From contig NZ_JACHCC010000004.1 of NCBI RefSeq assembly GCF_014207135.1, positions 372,001 through 436,000 on the forward strand: a stretch of 64,000 nucleotides of DNA, in the 5' to 3' direction. The DNA is from Pedobacter cryoconitis (lineage in GTDB: Bacteria > Bacteroidota > Bacteroidia > Sphingobacteriales > Sphingobacteriaceae). The position numbers and the translations under genes were made by a program. Positions 34,129 through 44,623 of this stretch are shown piece by piece. The number at the start of each line of letters is the position of its first letter. The stretch's first letter is position 1. The notes beneath the pieces are model-generated. The model was not told the origin of the DNA and searched no databases. It saw only the letters and a program-made list of their open reading frames with translations.

Positions 34129-36384
34129 ATGTCTGAATACAATCCTGCTGAGATAGCGGCTAAATTTATCAATTATACTTCCAGGCACATTTTTCTGACC
34201 GGGAAGGCCGGAACCGGGAAGACTACTTTTTTGAGAAATTTAATTGAGCTGACTCATAAAAAGGCAGTTATTGTTGCACCGACAGGTATTGCGGCAATTA
34301 ATGCCGCAGGGGTTACTGTCCACTCGCTTTTTCAGTTGCCATTTGGAACCTATCTGCCAAAACAACCTACTGTAGAGCCTGTTAATCAGCAGTACAATAC
34401 GCCAAGATCCATAGTTCGTCATTTACAGATGAACACGACAAAAAGAAGGATATTCCAGGACCTGGAACTACTGATCATTGATGAGGTCAGTATGCTAAGG
34501 GCAGATTTGCTGGATGCAATCGATATGGTGTTGCGTTATATCAGAAGAAACAATAATAGTTTTGGTGGGGTACAGGTTTTGTTTATCGGAGACCTGCACC
34601 AGTTGCCCCCGGTAGTCAAATCTAATGAATGGCAGCTTTTAGGAGAATTCTACAATAGTGTATATTTCTTTGATGCCCATGCCCTGCAACAAAATCCACC
34701 CGTATATATAGAGCTCGAGAAAATATACAGACAGGCTGACTCGGTATTCATTAATCTGTTGAATAACCTGAGAAATAATGAAATTACAGCAGAAGATATT
34801 AAGCTGCTTGATAAATATTATAAGGCTGGTTTTGAGCCGGCAAAAGACGATAAGTACATCACACTGACTACACATAATCAGCGCGCAGATACTTTAAATA
34901 AAAAAAGCCTGGAAGAACTTGGTGGTCAGTCCTACTTCTTTAAGGCTACCGTAGAGGACGAGTTTTCCGAAAATTCTTATCCGGCAGAACATATTCTGGA
35001 ACTGAAACTGGGAGCTCAGATTATGTTTATTAAAAATGATCAGAGTGGTGACCGCCGTTATTTTAATGGAAAGATAGCTACGGTGATCCGTCTTCAGCAG
35101 GACGCTATAGAGGTAGAGACAGAAGGGGAAAGAGAAAAGATTATCCTGGAGAAGTATACCTGGAAAAATATCAGGTATAGCAATCATAAGGTTACCAATG
35201 AGATTGAAGAAGAAGTAATAGGTAAGTTTATCCAGTACCCGATCAAACTGGCCTGGGCAATTACAGTCCATAAAAGTCAGGGCCTGACCTTTGATAAAGC
35301 AATTATTGATATTGGTAACGCCTTTGCTCCCGGTCAGATTTATGTGGCACTTTCCCGTTTGCGTTCACTCGACGGACTGGTGTTAACTTCCCAGATCTCA
35401 GGAACTGGTATCAGGCAGGATCAGAATGTAGCCCATTTCTCAAAGAATAAGCAGCAGGAAGAAGAACTGAACAACCAGATCAAATTGGAGAGTGAAGTCT
35501 TCCTGAGAAGTTATCTTCTGACTTGTTTCGATTTAAATACCCTGGATAACTATGTTTATGAGCATGTGCATTCCTACAGTAAGGATATTAATAAATCAGC
35601 CAAGCAGAAACACGTCAAATGGGCGCAGCAATTATTAAAAGATCTGAGTGAAATTAAAGCTAATGCTAATAAATTCCTTGCACAGATCCAGCGTTTAAGC
35701 CATGATCAGACGCCCGAAGGCCTGGCGAATTTACTGGTCAGGACAACTGCTGCTGAGAACTACTTTAACCCTTTGTTGCTGGCACTTTCACGCCGTATTT
35801 TCGAACGGATGGAGTTAGTTAAACAGGATAAACAGGTTACCGCTTTCCTGACCGAGCTGCTGGAAATGGAATCCCTTTTTTACGAGCAGTTTAAAAAGAT
35901 AAGAAAAGCCACTGGATTGTTGCAGGCAACGATCAATGGAACTGATTTTACGAAGACTGATGTAGGTTCATTGTTGAACCAGGCCGAACGTGAAGCGCAG
36001 ATGAAGACGGTTTACGCGATGCCTAATCAACTGGATTTCACTGCTAAAAAGGAGAGGACTAAAAAAACTGCCGCGCCTAAGAAGCCAAAAGAAGATACTA
36101 AAGTTGTTTCTCTGGAGCTCTTCCAGAATGGCAAAAGTATTACTGAAATTGCAGCAGAGCGAAAAATGGTGGTTGGTACTATAGAAGGGCACCTGGCACA
36201 TTACGTAGCTTTACAGGAGATTTCTGCGAAAGATATTCTGGGCAGTAAGAAGCTGAATAAGATTCTTGAGGCTATCAAAGAATTACAGACTATGAGTTTA
36301 AACCCTATCAGGGAGCATTTAGGGAAGAGTTTTACTTTCGGCGAAATCAAGATAGGCATTGCTGCCCATCTTGCTGAAAATTAA
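34129..36384 (+). CDS. Pif1/RecD2-like SF1B DNA helicase with C-terminal helix-turn-helix
   Basis: 751 residues. Walker A LTGKAGTGKTTFL (about 23-35), GIAAINAAGVTVHSLFQLP (motif Ia, typical of Pif1), Walker B IIDEVSMLRADLLD, and the motif V/VI region AITVHKSQGLTFDKAIID and ALSRLRSLDGLVL lie in the first 430 residues. The C-terminal part has a coiled region and a helix-turn-helix of the type found at RecQ C-termini (about 660-745: ELFQNGKSITEIAAERKM, then EAIKELQTMSLNPIREHLG). It probably works on replication or repair intermediates. Bacterial Pif1-HTH fusions occur in Bacteroidota. Confidence 0.88.
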   Translation: MSEYNPAEIAAKFINYTSRHIFLTGKAGTGKTTFLRNLIELTHKKAVIVAPTGIAAINAAGVTVHSLFQLPFGTYLPKQPTVEPVNQQYNTPRSIVRHLQMNTTKRRIFQDLELLIIDEVSMLRADLLDAIDMVLRYIRRNNNSFGGVQVLFIGDLHQLPPVVKSNEWQLLGEFYNSVYFFDAHALQQNPPVYIELEKIYRQADSVFINLLNNLRNNEITAEDIKLLDKYYKAGFEPAKDDKYITLTTHNQRADTLNKKSLEELGGQSYFFKATVEDEFSENSYPAEHILELKLGAQIMFIKNDQSGDRRYFNGKIATVIRLQQDAIEVETEGEREKIILEKYTWKNIRYSNHKVTNEIEEEVIGKFIQYPIKLAWAITVHKSQGLTFDKAIIDIGNAFAPGQIYVALSRLRSLDGLVLTSQISGTGIRQDQNVAHFSKNKQQEEELNNQIKLESEVFLRSYLLTCFDLNTLDNYVYEHVHSYSKDINKSAKQKHVKWAQQLLKDLSEIKANANKFLAQIQRLSHDQTPEGLANLLVRTTAAENYFNPLLLALSRRIFERMELVKQDKQVTAFLTELLEMESLFYEQFKKIRKATGLLQATINGTDFTKTDVGSLLNQAEREAQMKTVYAMPNQLDFTAKKERTKKTAAPKKPKEDTKVVSLELFQNGKSITEIAAERKMVVGTIEGHLAHYVALQEISAKDILGSKKLNKILEAIKELQTMSLNPIREHLGKSFTFGEIKIGIAAHLAEN

Positions 36385-36391
36385 ACAGACT

Positions 36392-37204
36392 CTAAGCTTT
36401 AATATTTCCTTCAAATACCAGTTCAGCCGGGCCGCATAGAAATACGCTGGTGAATTTCTCTCCGTCATAGTTAAAGCCTATGCGCAGGTTTCCACCCAGT
36501 ACTTCAATCTCAGTAGTCTGATTTCCTGTTTTACCATGATGTTTAGCCATTGCGAGGGCCACAGCGGTCACACCCGTTCCACACGCATAGGTTTCATCCT
36601 CCACACCACGTTCGAAAGTACGGACAAACAGATGATCACCCTTGTCTTCGACAAAATTCACATTAATTCCATCCTTTTTGTAAGTAGAATTATTGCGGAT
36701 TTTTTCTCCGGTTTTAAAGACATCCATTGCTTTCAATCCAGTCACCTGTTGTACATAATGCGGAGAGCCGGTATTGAGCACATAAGCGTTCCCGTCCCTT
36801 TCAATTTTACTAACATCAATCATTTGTAAATCAACCCAGTCGCCTTTGGCTGTAATTTTGGCATGATGAGGACCATCAACTGCCAGAAAGTTCGTTTGAT
36901 TGCCAATTATTCCCAGGTATTTAGCGAAAGCGACTATACATCTCCCTCCGTTTCCACACATACTGCCCGGTTGTCCGTCAGCATTAAAATAAAGCATTTC
37001 AAAATCATATTCAGCATGGTTCTGCAATAACATCAGGCCGTCAGCTCCAACACCAAAACGCCTGTCACACAGCTGGTGTACAAGATTACTATCTATATCT
37101 TCAAACGTTTGTTTGCGGTTGTCTATTAAAACGAAATCATTGCCCGCTCCCTGGTATTTATAGAAATGGGTCTTTAATGAATCCGCTGGTTTAGTATTTA
37201 ACAT
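36392..37204 (-). CDS. dapF: Diaminopimelate epimerase
   Basis: 270 residues. Both catalytic cysteines are present in their motifs: Cys83 in MCGNGGRC and Cys208 in ETYACGTGVTA, with the N-terminal YQGAGNDFV. The enzyme turns LL-DAP into meso-DAP for lysine and peptidoglycan. It ends convergently 7 bp from the helicase stop. The first ten residues (MLNTKPADSL) extend beyond the usual start at the HFYKYQGAGND region. Confidence 0.95.
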   Translation of the reverse strand: MLNTKPADSLKTHFYKYQGAGNDFVLIDNRKQTFEDIDSNLVHQLCDRRFGVGADGLMLLQNHAEYDFEMLYFNADGQPGSMCGNGGRCIVAFAKYLGIIGNQTNFLAVDGPHHAKITAKGDWVDLQMIDVSKIERDGNAYVLNTGSPHYVQQVTGLKAMDVFKTGEKIRNNSTYKKDGINVNFVEDKGDHLFVRTFERGVEDETYACGTGVTAVALAMAKHHGKTGNQTTEIEVLGGNLRIGFNYDGEKFTSVFLCGPAELVFEGNIKA

Positions 37205-37387
37205 TTTTTAACAATTAAGGGATGCCTTGGTGACACAAATATCGTCGTATTGGTATTAACTTTGAATAGTTTGATAAAAGAAATTAAATATGCACACAAA
37301 TGTGAGGCCTGCATGAATTAGTTTTCTGATTTAGGAAACAAGATTCCGTAGTCTTCATTATCTTTAACCATATAAATATACAAACTA

Positions 37388-38917
37388 ATGAAAAAAATAG
37401 CATTAATAGTTTTAGCTGCATTCATTGGAGGTGCAGTAGCAATTGGCGGTTATAAAATGTTGGAGCGAAATGCCAACGGAATGACGCTGGCTGAAAAGCA
37501 GAATGTTCTTTTTGCCAGTAACCCATCTAAAATTTCCTCAACAGGAGCAATCGACTTCGTTCAGGCGGCAGCGGCAGTTTCCCCGGCGGTAGTACATATA
37601 AAAACCACTTTTAAATCGGATAATTCAGATGGAGGCTCCGGTTCTCCAATGGATATGATGGAAGAATTTTTTGGAGGCCGTGGTAAAAGAATGCGTATTC
37701 CAAGGGCAGCATCTGGATCAGGGGTAATTCTGACCCCGGACGGATATATTGTAACGAATAACCATGTCGTGGATAATGCAGATAAAATACAGGTAATCTT
37801 ATCAGACCGCCGTAAAGTAGAAGCCAAAGTAATTGGTAAAGATCCTAATACAGATCTGGCTTTAATCAAAGTTGATGCAACAGACCTTCCGGTCGTAAAA
37901 ATGGGAAATTCTGATAATGTTCAGGTAGGAGAGTGGGTATTGGCAGTTGGGTTTCCTCTGGATCTGCAAACAACAGTTACTGCTGGTATTGTCAGTGCTA
38001 AATCACGCGCAATCGGTATTTTAAACAGAGATCAGCAGCCAACTGAAGAAGAGTACGAAGAATTTCAGCGTACCGGTAAAGCCCCTACGAAAACAAATAG
38101 TGCAATAGAATCCTATATTCAAACTGATGCTGCAATTAATCCTGGAAACAGTGGTGGTGCATTAGTTAATGCCAGTGGAGAGCTGATTGGCATCAATGCT
38201 GCCATAGCTTCTCAGACTGGTACGAATGAAGGATACGGTTTTGCGATTCCTGTTAACCTGGCTAAAAAAATATTGGAAGATTTTAAGAAATACGGTAGTG
38301 TAAAACGCGGTTATGTAGGCGTTACTTTTCAGGAACTAAATGCTGATGTAGCAGAAAGCCTTAAAATTAATGATGTTTCCGGTCTGTATGTGAATGATGT
38401 AATGCCAAATGGGGGCGGTGCTGCTGCGGGTATCAAAAAAGGAGATATTATCAAAAGGGTTGAAGGTAAAGAAGTATTCGCTTCACCTGATCTGCAGGAG
38501 AGAATTGGCCGTTTGAGCCCTGGAGATAAAGTTCAGCTGACTATTTCAAGAGACGGAAAAGAGCAGAACCTGAATGTAACTTTAAAAGGGGATGAAAGCG
38601 TTGCCAAACCGAAAGAGGTTTATGCAGGCAGAACAACCGGAACAACAATGGGCAAACTGGGTGCGTCATTTGCGCCGGCTTCCCCTGCTACCAAAGCGAA
38701 GTATGGGGTTAAAAGTGGAGTTGTTGTAACTTCGGTTGAGCCAGGTAAGGCTTTTGATAACCTTGATATTCCAAAAGGATTATTGGTGACCACCATCAAC
38801 GGTAAACCAGTTAATACGGCAAAAGATGTGGAAGCTGCATTGCCAACTTCTAAAAATGGAAAAACAACTGTATCAGGAATAGGACCTAATGGAAATTACA
38901 CCTTCAGTTTTAATTAA
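37388..38917 (+). CDS. degQ: Do/DegQ-like periplasmic serine protease (HtrA)
   Basis: 509 residues with an N-terminal signal or anchor (about 4-22). The trypsin-like domain has His126 (VTNNHVVDNA), Asp156 (NTDLALIKV) and Ser255 (NPGNSGGALV). Two PDZ domains follow (about 290-395 and 405-500). An insertion of about 28 residues between the Asp and Ser (RDQQPTEEEYEEFQRTGKAP region) enlarges a loop next to the active site. It degrades or chaperones misfolded envelope proteins. The symbol is by family similarity; DegP is equally suitable. Confidence 0.93.
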   Translation: MKKIALIVLAAFIGGAVAIGGYKMLERNANGMTLAEKQNVLFASNPSKISSTGAIDFVQAAAAVSPAVVHIKTTFKSDNSDGGSGSPMDMMEEFFGGRGKRMRIPRAASGSGVILTPDGYIVTNNHVVDNADKIQVILSDRRKVEAKVIGKDPNTDLALIKVDATDLPVVKMGNSDNVQVGEWVLAVGFPLDLQTTVTAGIVSAKSRAIGILNRDQQPTEEEYEEFQRTGKAPTKTNSAIESYIQTDAAINPGNSGGALVNASGELIGINAAIASQTGTNEGYGFAIPVNLAKKILEDFKKYGSVKRGYVGVTFQELNADVAESLKINDVSGLYVNDVMPNGGGAAAGIKKGDIIKRVEGKEVFASPDLQERIGRLSPGDKVQLTISRDGKEQNLNVTLKGDESVAKPKEVYAGRTTGTTMGKLGASFAPASPATKAKYGVKSGVVVTSVEPGKAFDNLDIPKGLLVTTINGKPVNTAKDVEAALPTSKNGKTTVSGIGPNGNYTFSFN

Positions 38918-38940
38918 TAATTAGCATTTAAGCAAATTTA

Positions 38941-38975
38941 ACGGGAAGCGATGACAATCGTTTCCCGTTTTTTTT
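38941..38975 (+). terminator. Terminator after the HtrA gene
   Basis: Arms 38941-38952 (ACGGGAAGCGAT) and 38957-38968 (ATCGTTTCCCGT, one G-U pair) around GACA, followed by a T-run. Confidence 0.88.
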
Positions 38976-39098
38976 ATGCCCTGTAATTGCGGTATTTTGG
39001 CCGGAAGACTTCGAAAAAGGCTAAACGTAGAACGTTTCTAAATAGTTTATTTATTGATTTTTACTGTAATTCTTGTATAAATTAAGTCATTTATTAAA

Positions 39099-39106
39099 TA
39101 CTTTTG
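39099..39106 (+). promoter_or_regulatory. Promoter (-7 box) of the sdh operon
   Basis: TACTTTTG is an exact -7 box, 29 nt before the ATG at 39136. A TTG at 39073-39075 lies 23 bp upstream as a weak -33 candidate. Confidence 0.6.
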
Positions 39107-39135
39107 CAGGAATAGAACTCAAAAATATAAATCTA

Positions 39136-39816
39136 ATGGCTAGTTTCGGAAACGCTTTTTCCTCGTCTATAGGAAAAAAATTAATAATGGGTATCACCGG
39201 CCTGTTTCTTATTTTATTTCTCATTGTGCATTGCTTTATCAATTCATTGATATTTCTGAATGACGGTGGATTAACATTCAACATTGGTGCTCATTTTATG
39301 GCTACTAACTGGTTAATCAGAGGTTCTGAGGTAATTTTGATGGTTGGTTTGCTATTACATGTTGTACAGGGACTTCGCCTGACATTTTTAAATCAGGCTT
39401 CACGTCCGGTAAAATATGCAGTGAATGATGGAAATGCAAATAGTAAATGGTATTCCCGCTCAATGGGTTTATTAGGTACTTTATTGCTGATCTTCCTGAT
39501 TGTGCATTTATCAAATTTCTGGGTAGTATCACGTTTTACAGGGATTCCGACTCAGGATGCAAATGGTCATGAAGATTTATTCGCAGTGATGAAAGAAACT
39601 TTCAAGAATGTTTGGATCGTGGTTTTATATGTCCTTGCCATGGTATCACTGGCTTACCATTTATTACATGGTTTTGCTTCTGCATTTCAGACATTAGGAT
39701 GGAATCACAGAAAATACACTCCCCTGATCAAAGGATTCGGAGTATGGTATTCGATTATCATCGCCTTACTTTTTGCAGCTATGCCTATCGCAATGCACAT
39801 AGGGCTTATTAATTAG
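39136..39816 (+). CDS. sdhC: Succinate dehydrogenase/fumarate reductase cytochrome b subunit
   Basis: 226 residues from the ATG at 39136; the earlier in-frame start at 39073 lies upstream of the promoter box. Five membrane spans and the b558-type opening [21 protein letters not shown] are seen, with further His residues ([23 protein letters not shown]) to bind two haems. It anchors SdhAB and passes electrons to menaquinone. It is the first gene of sdhCAB, as in the Bacteroidota/epsilon-type complex. Confidence 0.92.
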   Translation: MASFGNAFSSSIGKKLIMGITGLFLILFLIVHCFINSLIFLNDGGLTFNIGAHFMATNWLIRGSEVILMVGLLLHVVQGLRLTFLNQASRPVKYAVNDGNANSKWYSRSMGLLGTLLLIFLIVHLSNFWVVSRFTGIPTQDANGHEDLFAVMKETFKNVWIVVLYVLAMVSLAYHLLHGFASAFQTLGWNHRKYTPLIKGFGVWYSIIIALLFAAMPIAMHIGLIN

Positions 39817-39845
39817 AATTTCGAACGTATCAAACGCTAAATAAA

Positions 39846-41825
39846 ATGGCAGATTTTAATGCAAATATACCGGAAGGGGAACTGACCGTAAAATGGACTA
39901 AACTGAGGTCTTCAATGCCTCTGGTTAATCCGGCGAATAAAAGAAGTATAGAAATAGTAGTAGTAGGTTCAGGACTTGCAGGTGCTTCGGCAGCAGCGAC
40001 CCTGGCCGAAATGGGATATAAAGTTAAATGTTTTTGCTTCCAGGATTCACCAAGAAGAGCGCATTCTATTGCTGCTCAGGGTGGTATCAATGCAGCTAAA
40101 AACTATCAGAATGACGGTGACAGTGTTTACCGTTTATTTTATGATACCATTAAAGGTGGTGATTACCGTGCCCGTGAAGCTAACGTACACCGTTTAGCTG
40201 AGGTAAGTGCAAACATCATTGATCAGTGTGTTGCCCAGGGAGTTCCTCTGGCAAGAGAGTATGGTGGTTTACTGGATAACCGCTCTTTTGGTGGTACACA
40301 GGTTCAACGTACATTTTATGCCGCTGGTCAGACTGGTCAGCAATTGCTGTTAGGTGCATATAGTGCTTTAGAGCGTCAGATTGGTATGGGTAAGGTAGAG
40401 ATGTTTACCCGTCATGAAATGCTTGATGTAGTGGTGATAGAAGGTAAAGCACGTGGTATTATCGCCCGTAACTTAATCACTGGTGAACTGGAACGTCATT
40501 TTGGTCACGCTGTATTATTAGGAACCGGTGGTTACGGAAACGTATTCTATCTTTCTACCAATGCAATGGGAAGTAACGTTACTGCAGCCTGGAAGGCACA
40601 CAAAAAAGGAGCTTTCTTTGGTAATCCTTGTTTTACCCAGATTCACCCTACGTGTATCCCGGTATCAGGAGATCACCAGTCAAAATTAACCCTGATGTCC
40701 GAGTCATTACGTAATGACGGACGTATCTGGGTTCCTAAGAAAAAAGATGATCCCCGTAAGGCAACAGATATTCCAGAGGACGAAAGAGATTATTATTTAG
40801 AGCGTCGTTATCCTGCTTTCGGTAATCTTGTACCACGTGATGTGGCTTCAAGAGCTGCTAAAGAGCGTTGTGATGCTGGTTATGGTGTCGGTGTATCTAA
40901 ACTGGCTGTTTATCTTGATTTTGCTGCAAATACAGAACGTTACGGACGTATTGAAGCGACGAAACATAATATTCATAACCCGGATAAAGAAACCTGCATG
41001 CGTTTAGGCCGTGAGGTGGTGAAAGAGAAATACGGAAACCTGTTTGATATGTATAAACAGATTACCGGTGAAGATCCTTATGAATTGCCAATGCGTATTT
41101 ATCCTGCAGTTCACTATACAATGGGCGGATTATGGGTAGATTATAACCTGATGACAACTGTACCGGGCTTATATGCTTTAGGTGAAGCTAACTTCTCAGA
41201 CCATGGTGCTAACCGTTTAGGAGCTTCTGCATTAATGCAGGGACTGGCCGATGGTTACTTTGTAATTCCTTACACTATTGGTTCTTATTTGTCGAAAGAA
41301 CTGGCTACTAAACCAATTCCTTTAGATCATCCTGCATTTGTGGAGGCTGAGGCAAGTGTTAAATCTATTTTAGATAAATTCATTGCGATTAAAGGAACTA
41401 AATCTGTAGACCATTTCCACAAGAAATTAGGTAAGATCATGTGGGAGAAATGCGGAATGGCCCGTAATGCAAAAGGGTTAACAGAAGCAATTTCAGAGAT
41501 ACAGCAATTACGTAAAGACTTCTGGTCGGACGTACGTGTTCCTGGTTCAACAGATGAATTCAACCCTGAACTGGAGAAAGCAGGCCGTGTGGCTGACTTT
41601 ATCGAGTTAGGTGAATTAATGTGTATGGATGCATTGAACAGAAACGAATCTTGCGGTGGTCACTTCAGAGAAGAATATCAGACTGAAGAAGGAGAAGCGC
41701 TGAGAGACGATGTAAACTATGCTTACGTATCTGCATGGGAATTCAAGGAAGGTATATCTTTTGAACTTCACAAAGAAGAGCTGAAGTTCGAGAATATCAA
41801 AATTGCACAAAGAAGTTATAAATAA
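39846..41825 (+). CDS. sdhA: Succinate dehydrogenase/fumarate reductase flavoprotein subunit
   Basis: 659 residues. FAD-binding [20 protein letters not shown] (about 38-57) and the covalent FAD-site region [16 protein letters not shown]; substrate-binding and catalytic segments [38 protein letters not shown] and [15 protein letters not shown]. It oxidises succinate to fumarate or the reverse. It lies 29 bp after sdhC and 23 bp before sdhB. Confidence 0.96.
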   Translation: MADFNANIPEGELTVKWTKLRSSMPLVNPANKRSIEIVVVGSGLAGASAAATLAEMGYKVKCFCFQDSPRRAHSIAAQGGINAAKNYQNDGDSVYRLFYDTIKGGDYRAREANVHRLAEVSANIIDQCVAQGVPLAREYGGLLDNRSFGGTQVQRTFYAAGQTGQQLLLGAYSALERQIGMGKVEMFTRHEMLDVVVIEGKARGIIARNLITGELERHFGHAVLLGTGGYGNVFYLSTNAMGSNVTAAWKAHKKGAFFGNPCFTQIHPTCIPVSGDHQSKLTLMSESLRNDGRIWVPKKKDDPRKATDIPEDERDYYLERRYPAFGNLVPRDVASRAAKERCDAGYGVGVSKLAVYLDFAANTERYGRIEATKHNIHNPDKETCMRLGREVVKEKYGNLFDMYKQITGEDPYELPMRIYPAVHYTMGGLWVDYNLMTTVPGLYALGEANFSDHGANRLGASALMQGLADGYFVIPYTIGSYLSKELATKPIPLDHPAFVEAEASVKSILDKFIAIKGTKSVDHFHKKLGKIMWEKCGMARNAKGLTEAISEIQQLRKDFWSDVRVPGSTDEFNPELEKAGRVADFIELGELMCMDALNRNESCGGHFREEYQTEEGEALRDDVNYAYVSAWEFKEGISFELHKEELKFENIKIAQRSYK

Positions 41826-41848
41826 TCTAGTACTAAAATCTCAATACC

Positions 41849-42619
41849 ATGAGTACAGGAAATATGAATTTAACGCTGAAAGTTTGGCGTCAGAAGAATA
41901 ACAAAGCCAAAGGTAATTTGGTAGACTACAAATTATCGGAGATTTCTCCTGATATGTCTTTCTTAGAAATGTTCGATGTTTTAAATGAACAGCTGATCAA
42001 TAAGGGAGATGAACCAATCGTTTTCGATCATGATTGCAGGGAAGGTATTTGCGGTGCATGTTCAATGTATATTAACGGAAGACCACACGGACCAAAAGAA
42101 GGTATTACTACCTGTCAGCTGCACATGCGTTCTTTCAAAGATGGAGATACTATTGTCGTTGAACCATGGAGAGCGAAAGCTTTTCCGGTAATCAAAGATT
42201 TAACTGTAGACCGTACTGCATTTGACAGAATTATTGCTGCGGGTGGATTTATATCTGTGAATACAGGAAATGCCCAGGATGCGAATAATTTGCCGATCCC
42301 TAAATTACAGGCAGATGCATCATTCGAGGCTGCAGCTTGTATTGGGTGTGGAGCTTGTGTTGCGACCTGTAAAAATGCATCAGCAATGCTGTTCACTTCA
42401 GCTAAGATTTCTCAGCTGGCATTATTGCCCCAGGGTCAGCCAGAACGTTACCGTCGTGTACAGAGTATGGTGGCTCAAATGGATGCTGAAGGTTTTGGTA
42501 ACTGTACCAATACCGGTGCTTGTGAAGCAGAATGTCCTAAAGGAATTTCTTTAGAGAATATTGCCAGAATGAATAGAGACTTTTATTCCGCAAAATTTGT
42601 ATCTGAGGAAGAAGTTTAA
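41849..42619 (+). CDS. sdhB: Succinate dehydrogenase/fumarate reductase iron-sulfur subunit
   Basis: 256 residues. The N-terminal plant-type [2Fe-2S] domain shows [15 protein letters not shown] and the later Cys in TTCQLH. The C-terminal domain has the two cluster motifs [11 protein letters not shown] and [12 protein letters not shown] for the [4Fe-4S] and [3Fe-4S] clusters. It relays electrons between FAD in SdhA and haem in SdhC. It is the last gene of the operon, followed by a terminator. Confidence 0.96.
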   Translation: MSTGNMNLTLKVWRQKNNKAKGNLVDYKLSEISPDMSFLEMFDVLNEQLINKGDEPIVFDHDCREGICGACSMYINGRPHGPKEGITTCQLHMRSFKDGDTIVVEPWRAKAFPVIKDLTVDRTAFDRIIAAGGFISVNTGNAQDANNLPIPKLQADASFEAAACIGCGACVATCKNASAMLFTSAKISQLALLPQGQPERYRRVQSMVAQMDAEGFGNCTNTGACEAECPKGISLENIARMNRDFYSAKFVSEEEV

Positions 42620-42655
42620 TAAATTTAGATAACGAGACAAGGATTTTATGCAAAG

Positions 42656-42681
42656 ACCCCGGCTATTTGGCTGGGGTTTTT
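42656..42681 (+). terminator. Terminator of the sdh operon
   Basis: ACCCCGGC (42656-42663) and GCTGGGGT (42670-42677) pair with one G-U, followed by T residues, 37 bp after the sdhB stop. Confidence 0.82.
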
Positions 42682-42689
42682 GCGTAAAA

Positions 42690-42720
42690 AAGAAAATCCC
42701 GCCAGCGATACGCCAACGGG
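42690..42720 (-). terminator. Terminator of the BlaI-M56 operon
   Basis: Arms 42698-42707 and 42711-42720 pair along all 10 positions only in the minus-strand RNA, where three positions are G-U; in plus-strand RNA those become mismatches. The minus strand continues into a T-rich tract, so direction is clear. Confidence 0.72.
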
Positions 42721-42775
42721 AATTCTTAACAATACTACCTATTTAGTATCTGGTGTATACCTCGCAGGGTATAAC

Positions 42776-44623
42776 TTAGTTTTTCTTCTTGGTGGTAATC
42801 AGGATTACCCCGTTTTTTGCGGCATCACCGAATTTCTTTATAGCTTCTTCATCTTTCAGTATGGACATGGACTCAATATCGTTTGGATTTATGTTCTTGA
42901 GTTTAAAATCCTCCTGGTCAGAAACTATTTTACCATCTATTACATAAAGTGGTTTAGGGGTGATTTGTATGGCGGTAACTGAAGAGCCCGATCCGTTATT
43001 TAAGGCGAAGGTAATAGGGATGTTATATTTTACCTTCACCGGATGACCTTCGGCGGTACCTGGAGTCCATTTGGGAGAAGCACTTAATAACCTCACCGCT
43101 TCTTCATCTGCTCCGCCTCCGATACCTCTTGTTACTTTGATGTCACTCAACTGACCATCGTCCTCTACTATAAATGATAAAAAGACTTTTCCCTGTATAT
43201 TTTTTTCTATTGCTTCCTTAGGGTATCTGATACCTGCTTTAATATAAGTATAGAATTTATCCATCCCACCAGGAAAACCAGGTTGTTTATCGAGAGAAAC
43301 AAAATCGTAGATCCGCTGGTCCTGTGGTAATTCGGCGATCTCTCCTGATTTAGCTGAGCTGGTAATGGTGATCGTGTTTAAAGCAGTATAGCCCTTTGGC
43401 GTACTGGAAACGTTGTTTTTTACCCTTGTGTTCACGCCTGGTAAACGGAAAGCTACCTTAATGGTGTAGTGTCCATTGTCAACGGATTTGAAATCGTCAA
43501 AATTCATTATAGTTCTCATTACCTCAGCATCGCATCCCTGGCCTAAAAGAGCTCCTGTACTGATCCCACTTACAACTCCGCTGGTCAGTGTGAATTTGAT
43601 CAGCACATTGCCTTGTAGCTGATACTGATACGCGAGTTTAGGGTATTTAACTGTTCTTGATAGATAATTGTAAAATTTATTCCATCCTCCTTTGTTTTCA
43701 GGTTGGATAATAGCTTTCGGTTTAAAGAGCTGGATGGAAGATGCGGCCTGAGCAACTGGTACCGTTATTTCTTCGGCTACTGCTTTTAAATTTTCATTTT
43801 TGCTGATTGTTGCTGAAGAAAGCAGCAAAGTAACTGCGAACAGGGGTAAAAATAAGCCGTACTTCAGTATTGCTATTTTTCTGGAGCGTTGTTTATGTAG
43901 CATAAAAATTCGTTTTTTAATTAAAGATTTGTTGAAAAACCTGTTGGTCAGTATGTGCTGATCAACTCCGAGTGCCTGACTTAATAACAGTATAGAATAA
44001 CTCTCAGCATCCCCCTGGATGCGTACTGCCTCTTCATCTGCCAGGTACTCATGAATGTTTTTTACAGTAGTTTTATAGAAATAGATGATCGGATTACACC
44101 ATACCAGGATGCCCAATAACTCAAAAAATAGTACATCGGCAGTATGATACTGACGCACATGAATTTCCTCATGCGTCTGAATAGTTTCGAACTCCTGGAT
44201 TTCCGGATCAATTATTTTCTTACTGAAGAAGGAAAAAGCAGAGCCTGAGGGCTTGGTTCTCACTAGTTTTCTAACAGCGAATAGTTGAAAGATGAACCGG
44301 CCGAGAAAAAACAGGATACCTATCAGATAGATCCCTACCAGTATTTGAACCGGGTTGAGATTTAAACCTTCATCAGGGGATACCGTTCCCTGTGCCATCA
44401 TCATATTTAACTGGTCCACACTGATTTTGATCTGCTGTGTGGCCGGTTGTCTGATAAACCATTCTGGTCTTAAGAAAGGAATAACCAATGACAGCATTCC
44501 CGCTGCAATCAGGTAGATTCTGTTCAGCATAAAGTAGGTCTCTTTATCCAGTAACAATTTATAGAATGCGTAAAATATAACCAGGTATATGTTTACTTGC
44601 AGAAGATAATGCGCCCAGGTCAT
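42776..44623 (-). CDS. BlaR1-like M56 membrane metallopeptidase with TonB and plug-like domains
   Basis: 615 residues. The N-terminal membrane peptidase (about 1-280) has spans near 5-25, 35-50, 90-110 and 265-283 and the zinc motif HEEIH with the later Glu in HEYLADEEA. The penicillin-binding sensor of classical BlaR1 is missing. Instead there are two TonB C-terminal-like domains (about 315-400 and 440-540, GGMDKFYTYIKAGIRYPKEA and GVEDD-type strands) and a terminal plug-like segment (about 555-615: PLYVIDGKIV, DIESMSILKDEEAIKKFGDA, NGVILITTKKK). It overlaps the BlaI stop by 4 bp and probably cleaves BlaI in response to an envelope signal. Confidence 0.88.
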   Translation of the reverse strand: MTWAHYLLQVNIYLVIFYAFYKLLLDKETYFMLNRIYLIAAGMLSLVIPFLRPEWFIRQPATQQIKISVDQLNMMMAQGTVSPDEGLNLNPVQILVGIYLIGILFFLGRFIFQLFAVRKLVRTKPSGSAFSFFSKKIIDPEIQEFETIQTHEEIHVRQYHTADVLFFELLGILVWCNPIIYFYKTTVKNIHEYLADEEAVRIQGDAESYSILLLSQALGVDQHILTNRFFNKSLIKKRIFMLHKQRSRKIAILKYGLFLPLFAVTLLLSSATISKNENLKAVAEEITVPVAQAASSIQLFKPKAIIQPENKGGWNKFYNYLSRTVKYPKLAYQYQLQGNVLIKFTLTSGVVSGISTGALLGQGCDAEVMRTIMNFDDFKSVDNGHYTIKVAFRLPGVNTRVKNNVSSTPKGYTALNTITITSSAKSGEIAELPQDQRIYDFVSLDKQPGFPGGMDKFYTYIKAGIRYPKEAIEKNIQGKVFLSFIVEDDGQLSDIKVTRGIGGGADEEAVRLLSASPKWTPGTAEGHPVKVKYNIPITFALNNGSGSSVTAIQITPKPLYVIDGKIVSDQEDFKLKNINPNDIESMSILKDEEAIKKFGDAAKNGVILITTKKKN

